NCBI GenBank assembly: GCA_019787685.1 | Contig: JAHNUO010000017.1 | Span: forward strand, 496,001 to 560,000 | Direction: 5' to 3' | DNA from: Chiua virens | Lineage: Eukaryota > Basidiomycota > Agaricomycetes > Boletales > Boletaceae | Length of the DNA: 64,000 nucleotides | Shown: piece by piece, positions 46,536 through 57,983 of the stretch | Layout of the letters: each line of letters starts with the position of its first letter | Numbering within the stretch: the stretch's first letter is position 1 | The notes under the pieces: model-generated | Seen by the model: only the letters and a program-made list of their open reading frames with translations | The model's database searches: none | Told to the model about the DNA's origin: nothing | Program-made: the position numbers and the translations under genes

Positions 46536-48567
46536 GTGCTCCACCGGCATCACTGCCGATCCATCCTCAGTGGCTCTATCAGCTGGCCCCTTCCCGAAGA
46601 CGTCATCAGCATCATCAACACAGTCAGCATTGTCTGAATCATCACACATACATCAGCAAACTGACCCTTTCAATTAGCCGAATCGGCAGATTTTTCTCAG
46701 AGCCCCAATCTGTCACCACCTGTCACCACCTGTCATTGCCTGTCATTGCCTGTCACTGCCTTTGGGCACTGGGCAAATACTGTATCGTTTGAGTACTACA
46801 CGGATACAACTGTCCCAGTCTGTACTGGTAGTTGTCTAGTATCCTAGTCTATACTAGTCTAATCTTACATCAAGTACAGTCATGGAATTGAGATGATTGT
46901 TGGGTGTCCTTATCTTGTCTGACCGTCAATGACAGCACCTGTTAGTTTTAAATACCACATTAGAATGGAGGTAAAATACCGTGCATGGCAGAAGAATTTC
47001 CCCACATCCCATATTTGACTGCAACCAGTAGACTGCTCTTGCGGATTACAAAACGAACATGGCCAATGAATTGGTCAGCAGTTCACAGATCTTCCTGAGC
47101 TTTGTCCAACAACAAACGGTTGTATTGAAGTGCAAGGGTATTACAGTGAACAATTTGCAATGCGAGGTTTCTGTGTATGAGCTGTACTTCTCAGTCGGCA
47201 CGTGCTGCTTCCAATAGTAGATGTGCTTCAGTGCTGTCTCCAGGGGGCAGGACAATGATATCTGACTCTGCACTTTGTGACTTGTTCAAGACAATAAGCA
47301 TACCTTTGATGATCACATTACATCAAAGCCGATTGGACTCACCAGCCATTCAGAGCCAGTTGGTAGGTTGCAGTCTTGCAGATCATCGTCATACCTGGTC
47401 GAATTATGCAAATTGGGCAAATGAGAAGTTTGAAGGCCTGGACGACTTGGTGGGAAGTACAAAGGCGTGATGGTATGTGGATGAAGGTACAATGTAAATG
47501 GGGCCAGGTGGAAGAAAGAGTTCGATGAAAGCGCTCTGCTCGTTTGTGATTGATTAGTGGGGGCAGCATCCATTGCTATGGAACGACGATATGAAGGTTT
47601 GTCGAAAGGGAGTTTTTGGGCGGTACTAGTATGCTGAGTATATGAGGCACCATGGGAAATACTAAGTACATATCGACGCTGCGCTCTGACTTCAGACTTC
47701 AATATCATGTGGATACCTAACTACTACTAAGAGTTACATGCTAATCACAGGGACCTAGTATGTATGCATTATGTAGGCCAGAAAGGGAGAGAAGTTTGTA
47801 GACAACAACAGCGATCTTGAAGAATCTTGGCCTATTCAGCCAGCTCACACTCATTGGATGGGATCACGATCTACATTGCAATGTCAGAAAAATATTAGCA
47901 AACAGCAAATATCCATACCTCGACCAGGAACAGATGGTGGGCGAGACAGAGACCAGTTAGTAGTTACCTCTATAGATGGTGGGAAGCGATGCCTTGATAC
48001 ACCCCATCTGGTGTCTCGAGAGCCTTGGTGATGGTGACATCTCTGGAGATTTGTGTCTTGGAGGAAGGCGCATTGTTAGGTGCAAACAGGCTTGTCCGAG
48101 GAGCACTTCAACCATCCCGGGCCTCCCACACAAGTGTGACGGATTTCAGGACTTCAAGGTGAATCATGATGCAGCTTGGACATGATCCAGTGTACTACTT
48201 CGATCATTGCGTGTAAGTGTTGTTTGCAGGTCTGCTGTCCTGTTTATTTCTGGGTTGTCCTTCATCCTTCATGGTAAGTCCAGAAGTTGTGTAAATAGTG
48301 CTACACTCACCCTACAGTACTAGCATCCATTTGGTGTTGACTGGGACTCACTAGATTTCGCATGATGCCACCTCTGAGGAGCAGGCAGAGAGATATGCTC
48401 CCAAAAGAAAAAAGAGGAAGAAAGCTTTGAGTATCTGATATGTAATGTATCAGACTGATTGAGTAAGTTGTGTACAATGCCACAATAGTGCCAGTGACAA
48501 GATATTAGGCGAAGCAAATTGTGAGATAACTTGTTGCACATTGGTTGGTCCCATGAGTCTTTAACCT
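46536..48567. other. decayed repeat sequence, no supported gene
   Basis: Between element A and the Plavaka gene. Short tandem CCTGTCATTG/CCTGTCACC units occur at 46722-46760. No transposase segment is recognised on either strand. Confidence 0.35.
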
Positions 48568-51055
48568 GTGATGCCCAGCGCCAAAGCGAATTGCGGTAAG
48601 CTTAAGACTATCAGCTGTCCCCGATGCGGCAAAAAGTTCTGCTCAGAGACAAATGTTTTGCAGCACATGAATCAGCCAACAGGATTGTGTGGGTCTACCT
48701 GGCGCAAGGAGGTTATGCACACCCTCCACCAGGCCCATTCCTCTCAGATTCCACCTGTTGCAAGGACTTGAATTTCGGTCGATTCACCTCACATAGCATC
48801 CAATTCAGCAGACAGCAATAATCCCGACCTCTATGACCAGGAACCTGATTTCATGGACCCGGATGTCACAATGAACACCGAAAATGGGACAGAAACGAAC
48901 CAAGGTCTGCCGGAAACTTTCATAGAGGTATACAAGGGTTGCAGCGAGGTATTTCCCGGCGGAAAATCCTTTATGGACAACTTCAGGCAGGATGAACATG
49001 CTTCTGAGAGGCAAGAAAACCTCTATTTTCCCTTTGCATCCCAAGAAGAATGGCAGCTCGCCTCTTGGCTCCTTTGCTCAGGTCTCAGCCTCTCTGCCAT
49101 TGATTCGTTACTTGCACTCGATATCGTATGTATGACCTCAATTTAGCAACTATAATCAGTTTCTAACTGCATTCCAGCTTAAACATGCACCACTCTCATT
49201 TCGGACAGGAAAGCAGCTGTGAACCTGTACTGAAATGCTACCATCAGGACCTGCTTGGCTTTGCAAAACTATCGAACCCGAGGGCTGGATGAAGAATGCT
49301 GTCTGGGTGTTCTACCGTCAACCACTCGAGTGTCTTCAAGCGCTTCTGAGTCATCCCTTACTCGCACTGCACATAAGTTTTGTCCCTCAGAGAGTCTGGA
49401 CCTCTACTGCAAAGATATGTCGCATTTATGACGAGTGGATGAGCGGTGATCAGGCTTGGGAGATTCAAGTAAGACTTTTATTGCTTATAAGAAACCTTGA
49501 TGCCAACTATAATCTAGCACGAACTTCCCAGTGGAAGCATGCTCTTAGGCGTAGTCCTCTCCTCTGACAAGACCAATATTTCAATCATGACTGGGAACCG
49601 CATGGCACATCTGGTACTCATCAGCCTTGCGAACATTGACACGAAAATTCGCAGCAAAACCTCTCTCCATGGCTATATGCTCCTCGCACTTCTTCTGATT
49701 CCCAAGTTTGCCGTCAAGAATACCCGCATGCGGAGCCTAATGCAAGATCGGCTCTTCCACGCCGTGTTGGACTTAATTTTGTGGCCCCTGAAGATCGCTG
49801 CTTCCATCGGCGTGATGATGAACGACCCAGTAGGAAACCTTCATTACTGCTACACTCCACTTGTGGCGTGGATCACAGACACCCCCGAGCAATGCCTTCT
49901 CGCTGGAACAAGCCCAAAAGCATTCCCTGTCACAACAGCTAAGTCAAAGGACTTTGGTGATCCATTTCTGCATGCTCCCCGCACAGCATCAGTCACTCTT
50001 GCTGCCATCCGTGTCACACATTCAAAACAGGATCCACCTGATTACAAGGCATTCTTGAAATCGATAAGGGAGCTTGGGCTCAATGGCATCCTAGCCCCAT
50101 TCTGAAGGGACTGGATACTCTCTCAGCCTTCGTCTTTTCTTCATATAGAACCTCTTCACCACTTTCACTGCTTTTGCTGGGATCACGACACTCAGTGGTG
50201 TATCGCCGTCATAGGAGCACAAGAGATCAACTTTCCATTCTCCTTGATCCAATCTACTGTCGGGTACTGGTCGTTTGAAGATGGTATTTCGAAGCTCAAG
50301 CAGGTCACTGGCCACGATCACTGCGCTGTACAGTGATACTTAGTCGGCGTCATTGCCGGTGCAGTTCCTGGTTGCTTCCTGATGGCTATCCAAGCCCTCG
50401 CCGAATTCTGATATCTTGCTCAAGCCCCATGTTTCACCGACGATACGCTTCTCAAGATCTCGAACACCTTGCAAGAGTTTCATGATCACAAGGACACTGT
50501 TGTGCATGCCGGAGGGCAAAGGGACAGTTCAGAAATCCCAAAGTTAGAGCTACTCCAAGGTGTCGTACCGGATATTTGTTGCTCTGGCCCTGTCATGCAA
50601 TGGTCCGCAGACCCTACGGAACATGCACACATCCAGGAAATCAAAATTCCTGCTCGAGCTGGAAACAACCAAGATTACTATAGCCAAATTGCCCGCCATC
50701 TTGACCATTCTGAGAAATGCTTGCGGTTCGACATTGCCACCCACTTGGAGCGGAACACGAAAGGGGCCTCAGAACCAGGTGAAGACGATGACACAGCTTT
50801 TGATCAGGATGATGAGCACAAACTGCATCTGGAAGATGATTCTCTTTTTGACCACCTGGGCCTAACACCTTTCAGCCGAATCAATTACTTTGAAGTGGCC
50901 GATGCTATCTCTCGTGGTGACTTTCCGAATGTCCCCCAGCCCCACCAAACTTTCTCTACTACTACCTCCGCCTTTCACCTTTCGCTGAAACCCTCTCTGC
51001 GATTGAGCATAGATGAGGCTACTGCTAAATTCGACCTTCCTGATTTTTGCCCCGC

Positions 51056-51669
51056 TGTAGGGAATAGGTATTCCCTGTGCTCGCATAGCATGTTTCCACA
51101 CCCTGTTGTCACCCAATCCTGATCCTGATCTGTCTGCTTGTGCAAACTCATCCGGATTGCTGTATCTGTGCCCGTTTTGCCTCGGACTCTTTTATTTTAT
51201 TTTTGATGCTCCTTATTCATACTTAGCATTGGCTAGACCATGTCACACAGCCCTTGCAGGGACGTTCGGGTGCCTCTTGAACTTTATACCATATGAAAAC
51301 CTTCTTTTTATTATTATCCTTACTTAGGACGAGTCTGAGGGTATTCCCAAGGACTATAAATTCACTGTATTGACAAAAATACAGTAGCTTTTGCCCGTGC
51401 ACATCCGTCTCACATCGTTTTCGGTCAACATTCATTTTCTCTCGCTCTCCTCGTATTTTCTCGATCCAGATCAGACTGCCGTGTCCGCTTTTCTATCCGT
51501 TTTAATCCGGATTCGCCCCAGATTCATCTCGGACTACTCAAAAACCATTATTCGTTGTTCACCAACGCAGTGTTGTCCCTGGGTCGAACGGAATCGCATT
51601 CCTTCACCCTCTTTCTATTTCTTTCAATCCCCCTGATTATTGCACTACAGCTGGGATTTATTACCTTCA
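51056..51669 (+). repeat. LTR, 5' of element B
   Basis: 614 bp, starts TGTAGGG, ends CCTTCA. Shares the terminal hairpins and TATAAA with element A; many CpG positions of A are TpG or CpA here. Confidence 0.9.
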
Positions 51670-51937
51670 ACTGGAGCCCACCGCAAGGGACTTCCAGAAG
51701 TTGGTACAGATGATGACAACCCATCCACTCATTATTCACCTCACTCACAACACACCTTCGCTTCACTCTCAGAAAATTTTCGCCTCGGTTAACACCTCCT
51801 TGCATAGCATCATTGCCCCTATCGAACCCTGCACCACTACCCTTACGCCGCTGCAGAACTCTAAGTGACGTCAGACAAGTCAGATGACACACCTGTCACG
51901 GCACACGGTGACCTGTGCCACCATCCGAGTCGTTACT

Positions 51938-52914
51938 ATGCCATCACCTGGATATCTCCTACAGCTGCCCTTCTGGACTGCCCCTAGTGCCCCATGTTTC
52001 GATGTGACCATTCCATCACAGTTACCTGCCTTTTTGAAATACGTTGATCAGTTAGCTACGAGCATTGGACTCACGGACACACAGAAGATTAATACAGCCA
52101 TCTGGTATGCCTACCCAGAAGACGCCAAGCTATGGCGGACATCGCAGCAAGTACTCGCAGTGCAGCCGGATTGGTCAATGTTCGTAGCAGATGTCCAGCA
52201 CTGGTACTCATCATACAATGACTACCCACTTTACGTTCCAGAACCATCCATCAACATCACCACCGACCCCATCCTTGCCTCAGCATTCACCTCATCGAAT
52301 CTAGCAGATCACACGCTGCAAAGTGATTCCATCCGGGTCTATTCAAGGATAGTAGAATGTGATCCTGAGCAATCCGGTAACGTCTCAATTGAACCTGTCT
52401 GTGCTGATCCGCCTCTCACAGCTGTCGAATTTGTGGTACTGCATGCTGAAACACAGGAGTAAGATGAACTGAATTGCCCCAACACATCTCACCCACTATG
52501 CTCACCCCCCTCAGCCACAATCTCTCTGCCACCAGACGTACTCATGCATACATCAATCCGGACGTTCTCGGATCCATCACCACGACCAATCCAACCACCT
52601 TTGCCCTCTTCAGATACGGCACAACCCGACTCATCCACCCCATCGCTCTCACCATCGACCACGCCAGCCTTGCCACCTCTGTCACCTTGGATGACTATGA
52701 AGTCGCCATCAACAAACCTCACGCCACCACTCACCCATCCGTCGCATAGTACCAGATTGCAGCTCAGCAGATTGATGTTTTCGGCTATGACAAAACAGCC
52801 AACCGGGTGCATACTCTCATCCCACTCACTTCCCTCTCACCCACCTGGCTTAGCACGACCACCTCACTTGCCTCCAGAAGACACAACTGTTTTATCACCA
52901 CCGGATCCACCATC
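51938..52914 (+). pseudogene. gag-like gene of element B, broken
   Basis: Homologue of the 592-aa frame of copy A. It is open to TAA at 52460-52462, where A has CAA. The same frame then continues to the solo-LTR insertion at 52915 and resumes after it at about 53605, running to about 54410 with further differences. Confidence 0.8.
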
Positions 52915-53599
52915 TGTTACGATAGTTCCGGGTAGGACCTAACGTAGCTGCAAAAGCGCCAAGTACCAAGTGGCTGCGATAACTCAAACAACCACCACTT
53001 GATACGTGGTGCGCTGAAGAGTCGAACAAGGATTTCTGGTCAGCAGGTTGCTACCAGAGAGACAAGTGAAAACTCAGGCATTGCTGAGAGTTGTCCGGTT
53101 GGGAATCTATACCCGAGGGACGGTCGAGGGTCGAGGTTGACTACGATGAGTCTGAGTGTTCAAGGAGGACTATGAGTAGTCCAGTCGAGTGGTCACAAGC
53201 GCTGTGGCGAGTGGAGCAGAGATACTCAGCTAGATTGCGGAGATCAAGACTAGAGTACATGGGTATCTCTGCAAGGTATTTATACTACGAGAACTGCGCA
53301 CGGACCAAGTAACTAAAAGAGGGAGGCCAGAAGAGCGGAAGAGCGAAAGGCCAAAAAGGGTGCGCAGTAATCACAAAAGGAAATCGTACGATGCAAAGGC
53401 AACGGACGATGACGAAGATGAAATGACAAATGCGAGGTCATCGGATGATGACAAGAAAAGAAGAACGTAAGCACATGGGTAAGGCCGGTGCAGAGTTACA
53501 AAGGTAAAAGAGAACAAGTATGGATGAACGTACAAGGATATGAGGATATCTGAGTGAAGTGAAGAAGTACAAGCGAGAGAGAAGAAAGAAATTGTAACA
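52915..53599. mobile_element. solo LTR of a second LTR family, nested in element B
   Basis: 685 bp beginning TGTTACGATAG and ending AATTGTAACA, so the ends form a short inverted repeat TGTTAC/GTAACA with TG...CA termini. CCATC is present on both sides (52910-52914 and 53600-53604) but once in copy A at the same place. A TATTTATA box occurs near 53276. Lack of internal coding sequence marks it as a solo LTR left by LTR-LTR recombination. A small non-autonomous element is the alternative. Confidence 0.85.
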
Positions 53600-55365
53600 C
53601 CATCATCGCCATCTGTTCACGATAGCAGCATGCCGGCCGCATCACTGAAAACATCTATCCGGATAGCTCGGATCATGTCAGATCCATCACCACCTGCATT
53701 GCTCAGTCGGTCTCTCATCCCTAAAGCTGTCCCATCACCTATCATGTCCAAACCGCTGTTGCTGCATTTACAGCCATATCCAAGGATTTGTAGTACCTTG
53801 CCGGTTCAATCAGTTTCTGGCCAGGTATCGAAGCTAAACGCACTCTTCTGCGCAGTTCCTATACCCCATGAAGTGCGCAAATTGCAGCCACTCTCATTGC
53901 CCTCGTCCTTCCTCAACAAACTGCCATCTCTGCATTTACGACCGTATCTGAGGATGAGCACCTCACCGGTTCGATCGGTTTCCGGCCGTGGATTGAAGCT
54001 AAATACACTCTTCCGCGCAGTTCCTATGCACCATGAAGTGCGCACATTGCAGCCACGCCCATCACCCTCGTTCTTTTTCAACAAACTGCCCTTGCTGCTA
54101 TCGACCTCACCCCTCGTTTCCACAACCATGCCACCACCCATCTCATCCAAGCTGCCATCTCTACGTTTACAGCCATATCCAAGGACCCATACCTCACCGG
54201 TTCAATTGGTTCTGAGCTGGTTATCGAAACTACGCATGCCCTTTGCCACTCTCTGAGTCCCAATCCGTTTCCCTCTCTCTCAATTTTACACTAACACATA
54301 CATCGTTTCATTTCAGTTTATGCTTCAGCTGTCTCTGCCCACATCGGGTTTATTTGATGACCCGGCCGACATGGTTCAGTCGCATTTTCCCTTCGACCCG
54401 GGAATCTGACTGTTTCTTTTTTTTCACTATCATTGAGATGCCCTCACCCTTTCTCCACAGCATTATCTGGATGACCGGGAGGTCATCAGATATGGCCTAC
54501 CCAGGGGGGAGGGGTCTACAAGACTGCCTCGGTTTCCACATGCAACTTTTCGCGTTTTCACAATTTCAGTCATTGAAATCATTCTTTTGATATCCGTTTC
54601 GTCTCTGTTTCATCCCCGGTATTCGTCCGGCAGATCTCTATCTCACCCCAGGTTTAGTCCGGTGATCGATCATTACTCATTGAACAAGAAACCATTGCAG
54701 AAAAGAAAAGAATACCATATAGAAAAACCAACACACAATCGTATAGTCCATTCATTTCTTCTACCACTCAATTCACCACGTCGTTATTGCAACCATCTAG
54801 AATTCGTGCCCTCATCCGCTACATACCACTTCTGCTCTTCGAACACGCATAGGCACAACGCACTTTATCCGGTCGTATCCGGATCATTTCCGGATGTTTT
54901 TTAGGTATCACGAAAGGGCATCCGTTGCAGGTATAGACGCGAAAGACGCATGATGAAGACAAGCCAAGTCAGACACTTGCCAATTGGTTTCATTTCATTT
55001 TTCTCTTTCTTATCATCTCTTTCACGTTCAACCATACAGTTCTTTTCTTCGTATTTGGATTACACAGCGAGCAGTGGATAGCAAACTCAGCCGACCGGAT
55101 CACATCGGATCACACTGGACACATGCAGACAAGCAGAATTCATGCAGGACGATTGACGCATACCAGAGATGCTATCACTGCGATGAACACGAAACCATCA
55201 CACACACTTTGCATCGCAGATTACGGCCATCCTTCATCCATCGTGCCTTCATGCGCGAGACCATAGACGACAGACACACAGAAAAGCCATGCGTCACACT
55301 GTCGCGATCACTATCCAATCCTGTCATTTGCAGATCATTGTCACTGTGCCGCTATCACCAGTCGT

Positions 55366-55393
55366 CATTGTCGTTCCTGTCGTTTTCGGGTCA

Positions 55394-55425
<32 letters not shown>

Positions 55426-55480
55426 TCTGTCATCACTATCATCACTCTCATTGCTGTCATTGTCTCTGTCGACATATCCA
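55366..55480 (+). repeat. TCA/TCG-rich tract, element B
   Basis: Shorter homologue of the tract at 45586-45830. Confidence 0.6.
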
Positions 55481-55600
55481 TCACCCTTTCATATCCGGAC
55501 CCATCCGCTGCCATCTGCAACTGTCACATTGAACCACCGATTGCATCCCCATACACATCGGGCTGACTGGGGACAGTCAGCATCTAAAGTCCCCGTCGGG

Positions 55601-56210
55601 TGTAGGGAATAGGTATTCCCTGTGCTCGCATAGCACGTTTCCACACCCTGTTGTCACCCAATCCTGATCCTGATCTGTCTGCTTGTGCAAACTCATCCGG
55701 ATTGCTGTATCTGTGCCCGTTTTGCCTCGGACTCTTTTATTTTATTTTTGATGCTCCTTATTCATACTTAGCATTGGCTAGACCATGTCACACAGCCCTT
55801 GCAGGGACGTTCGGGTGCCTATCGAACTTTATACCATACGAAAACCTTCTTTTTATTATTATCCTTAGGACAAGTCTGAGGGTATTCCCGAGGACTATAA
55901 ATTCACTGTATTGACAAAAATACAGTAGCTTTTGCCCATGCACATCCGTCTCACATCGTTTTCGGTCAATGTTCATTTTCTCTCGCTCTCCTCGTATTTT
56001 CTCGATCCAGATCGGACTGCCATGTCCGCTTTTCTATCCGTTTTAATCCGGATTCGCCCCAGATTCATCTCGGACTACTCAAAAACCATTATTCGTCGTT
56101 CACCAACTCAGTGTTGTCCCTGGGTTGAACGGAATCGCATTCCTTCACCCTCTTTCTATTTCTTTCAATCCCCCTGAGTATTGCACTACAGCTGGGATTT
56201 ATTACCTTCA
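55601..56210 (+). repeat. LTR, 3' of element B
   Basis: 610 bp; the 4-bp shortfall against its partner comes mostly from one small deletion (CTTACTTAGG shortened to CTTAGG, about 55865). Confidence 0.9.
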
Positions 56211-57178
56211 CCGCTCTTCAAGAATATCTCTTCCGCACTGAGAGATCATCACTGTACATTGTCTCTGGGGTTAGAACTCACAATGAAGTCCACAGTTTAC
56301 CTTCCAAATGCTTGCAGATCTGGCACAAGTTTCGCATCCAACAAATGTGTTACCATGAGAAGGTCCCGGACACACCACAGACGTTGTGAGTGATTCCCCC
56401 TTCCACTGACAACCATTATGGTGTATATGACGCAGTCATCGTCAGCGCCATGCCAGAGAGTTCTTGGCCAAAACAGGGCTTGGAGGGTAGGTCATCATAA
56501 ACATATACATATATTAGCTATTACTCACTCACTGCATAGGTCATTTGATCGTTCAATTACAAATGATATTTCATCCTCTCAACTCCGACCATTTCCTTGC
56601 CTATGTACAGTGCTTCGATCTTATCCCTCAATGTGGACATCACACCCACCCCGAGACTGGTATGCACTTTTTGCGACGTGCAGTCAGGCCGAATGGTACT
56701 TGCATAGGTGATATCATTCCCCTCTCATTGATTCGGTCACCCAGTCACCTTATCCCTCATTTCGGTGATGCTGCCCACAATTGTTTGACTTGTCAGAGCA
56801 GTTATGAGTTGTCGACAGATTTCTGGCTGAATAAATATTGGTCTAAGGAGTTCTACTATACATTACTGCCTTGATTTGTAGTTGCTACTTTTTGTGATAC
56901 TTTATATCAATCCATCTCGCATCGATTGATTCAGAAGTTATACCACTTTGGACTCTTTCAAGCGGGTGAAGGACTACTAACCGATCTGTTTAGATCAATA
57001 ACTTTACTGCCTACTACAACGTAGAGTCACACCCCTCAATGGAACCAGCATTGCAGTTGGACAGCGCACATAGACAGAAGGTGGCTCTTGTTCCCTAAAT
57101 CAGTACAAGTCAAAAAAATTGACACGTTTACAGCCCCAACCTGTGCACATACATGCTATGCCGCACAACAATGCCCAG

Positions 57179-57960
57179 TGTAGGAGTTAGATACTCCCTA
57201 CGGTTGTAGGATACATTTTCCTCGCTCTTCATCATGTCATATCATCTCCCGTCTCATCCGCCATCGACTTCGTGCCAGCCCGGTTTCATTCCTAGCGTTT
57301 ACAGATCATCCGAATCCAATCTGAGTCCAATCCGAGTCAATGCGATCCAATCCGGTTCTTTCGTACGTATTCTGCTTCATCTAATTTGACTTGTTCTACT
57401 CAATTTGGCCTTATCAAGGTCATTACTATCCTAACACCTTTCCTTTCTTTGTCATCTACAAGGTTTGACACTCCTTCTTTCCATACTCACCCTACGTCAA
57501 TCCTGTACACTTACTTAGGGTCGGATTACCTTTAACAGTCCTGGGTTATGCCCAGGACTATAAAACCATGTTTCTAACACAAAAATATTGTCTTTCTGCA
57601 TTCCAGGAGATCTCCTGTTTACTCTCCCGTGTGTGAGTGAGCTGGATAGTTTCTCTTTTACCTCGTCCTATCGTTCCTCGGCGTCTCATCTACTCGAATC
57701 AATACTCTCATCGCCTTGCCTCCACCTGGATACTTTTACATCGACTGCTTTTCATTCCGGATTGTCCAGCAGCCTCTAGGACTCTTAGACAAACCTGAAT
57801 CCATCATCCCTTCAAACATAACCCCCCTTGGGACAAACCTATCGCCCCACCTTTCTTCTTATCACCTATCATTACTTTTCTACACCGGGTACGTCATGTC
57901 ATTTCCCTCCAAATAACTAGTTCTGATCTCAAAGGTTCACACATAGCTCGCCAGTATTCC
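57179..57960 (+). repeat. probable solo LTR of a related family, 3' end undefined
   Basis: Starts TGTAGGAGTTAGATACTCCC, with a 5' hairpin resembling that of elements A and B. It carries a CTTACTTAGG block and a TATAAAA box (57559-57565) also paralleled there. A perfect 9-bp inverted repeat, AGTCCTGGG-TTATG-CCCAGGACT (57537-57559), abuts the TATA box. I could not find the 3' end or target duplication. Confidence 0.5.
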
Positions 57961-57983
57961 ATTGGGTTATAGGCACAAATCAG

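Larger units (their letters stand above)
51056..56210 (+). mobile_element. gag-only LTR retrotransposon, copy B, inserted in Plavaka gene
   Basis: LTRs at 51056-51669 (614 bp) and 55601-56210 (610 bp). Interior is collinear with copy A apart from a 685-bp insertion at 52915-53599. CCGC followed by T flanks both ends, giving a 4-5 bp target duplication within the transposase codons. Its gag frame is closed by CAA to TAA at 52460-52462. Confidence 0.88.
48568..56874 (+). pseudogene. Plavaka-type DNA transposase, split by LTR element B
   Basis: A C2H2-like zinc finger (CPRCGKKFCSETNVLQHM, about 48618-48672) opens the gene. A segment with WQLASWLLCSGLSLSAID ends at a splice donor (49125), followed by ECLQALLSHPLL and RIYDEWMSGDQAWEIQ. 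The 49539-50105 block has LGVVLSSDKTNISIMTGNRM and DRLFHAVLDLILWPLKIAA. The 50469-51055 block has QWSADPTEHAHI and LDHSEKCLRFDIATHL. After element B the frame resumes at 56211, ending with GMHFLRRAVRPNGTCIGDI and a stop at 56872-56874. In-frame stops at 49220, 50103, 50334 and 50409 are all TGA. Order and motifs match Plavaka transposases of Agaricomycetes. Removing element B plus one target copy restores continuity, so the insertion is secondary. Confidence 0.85.
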
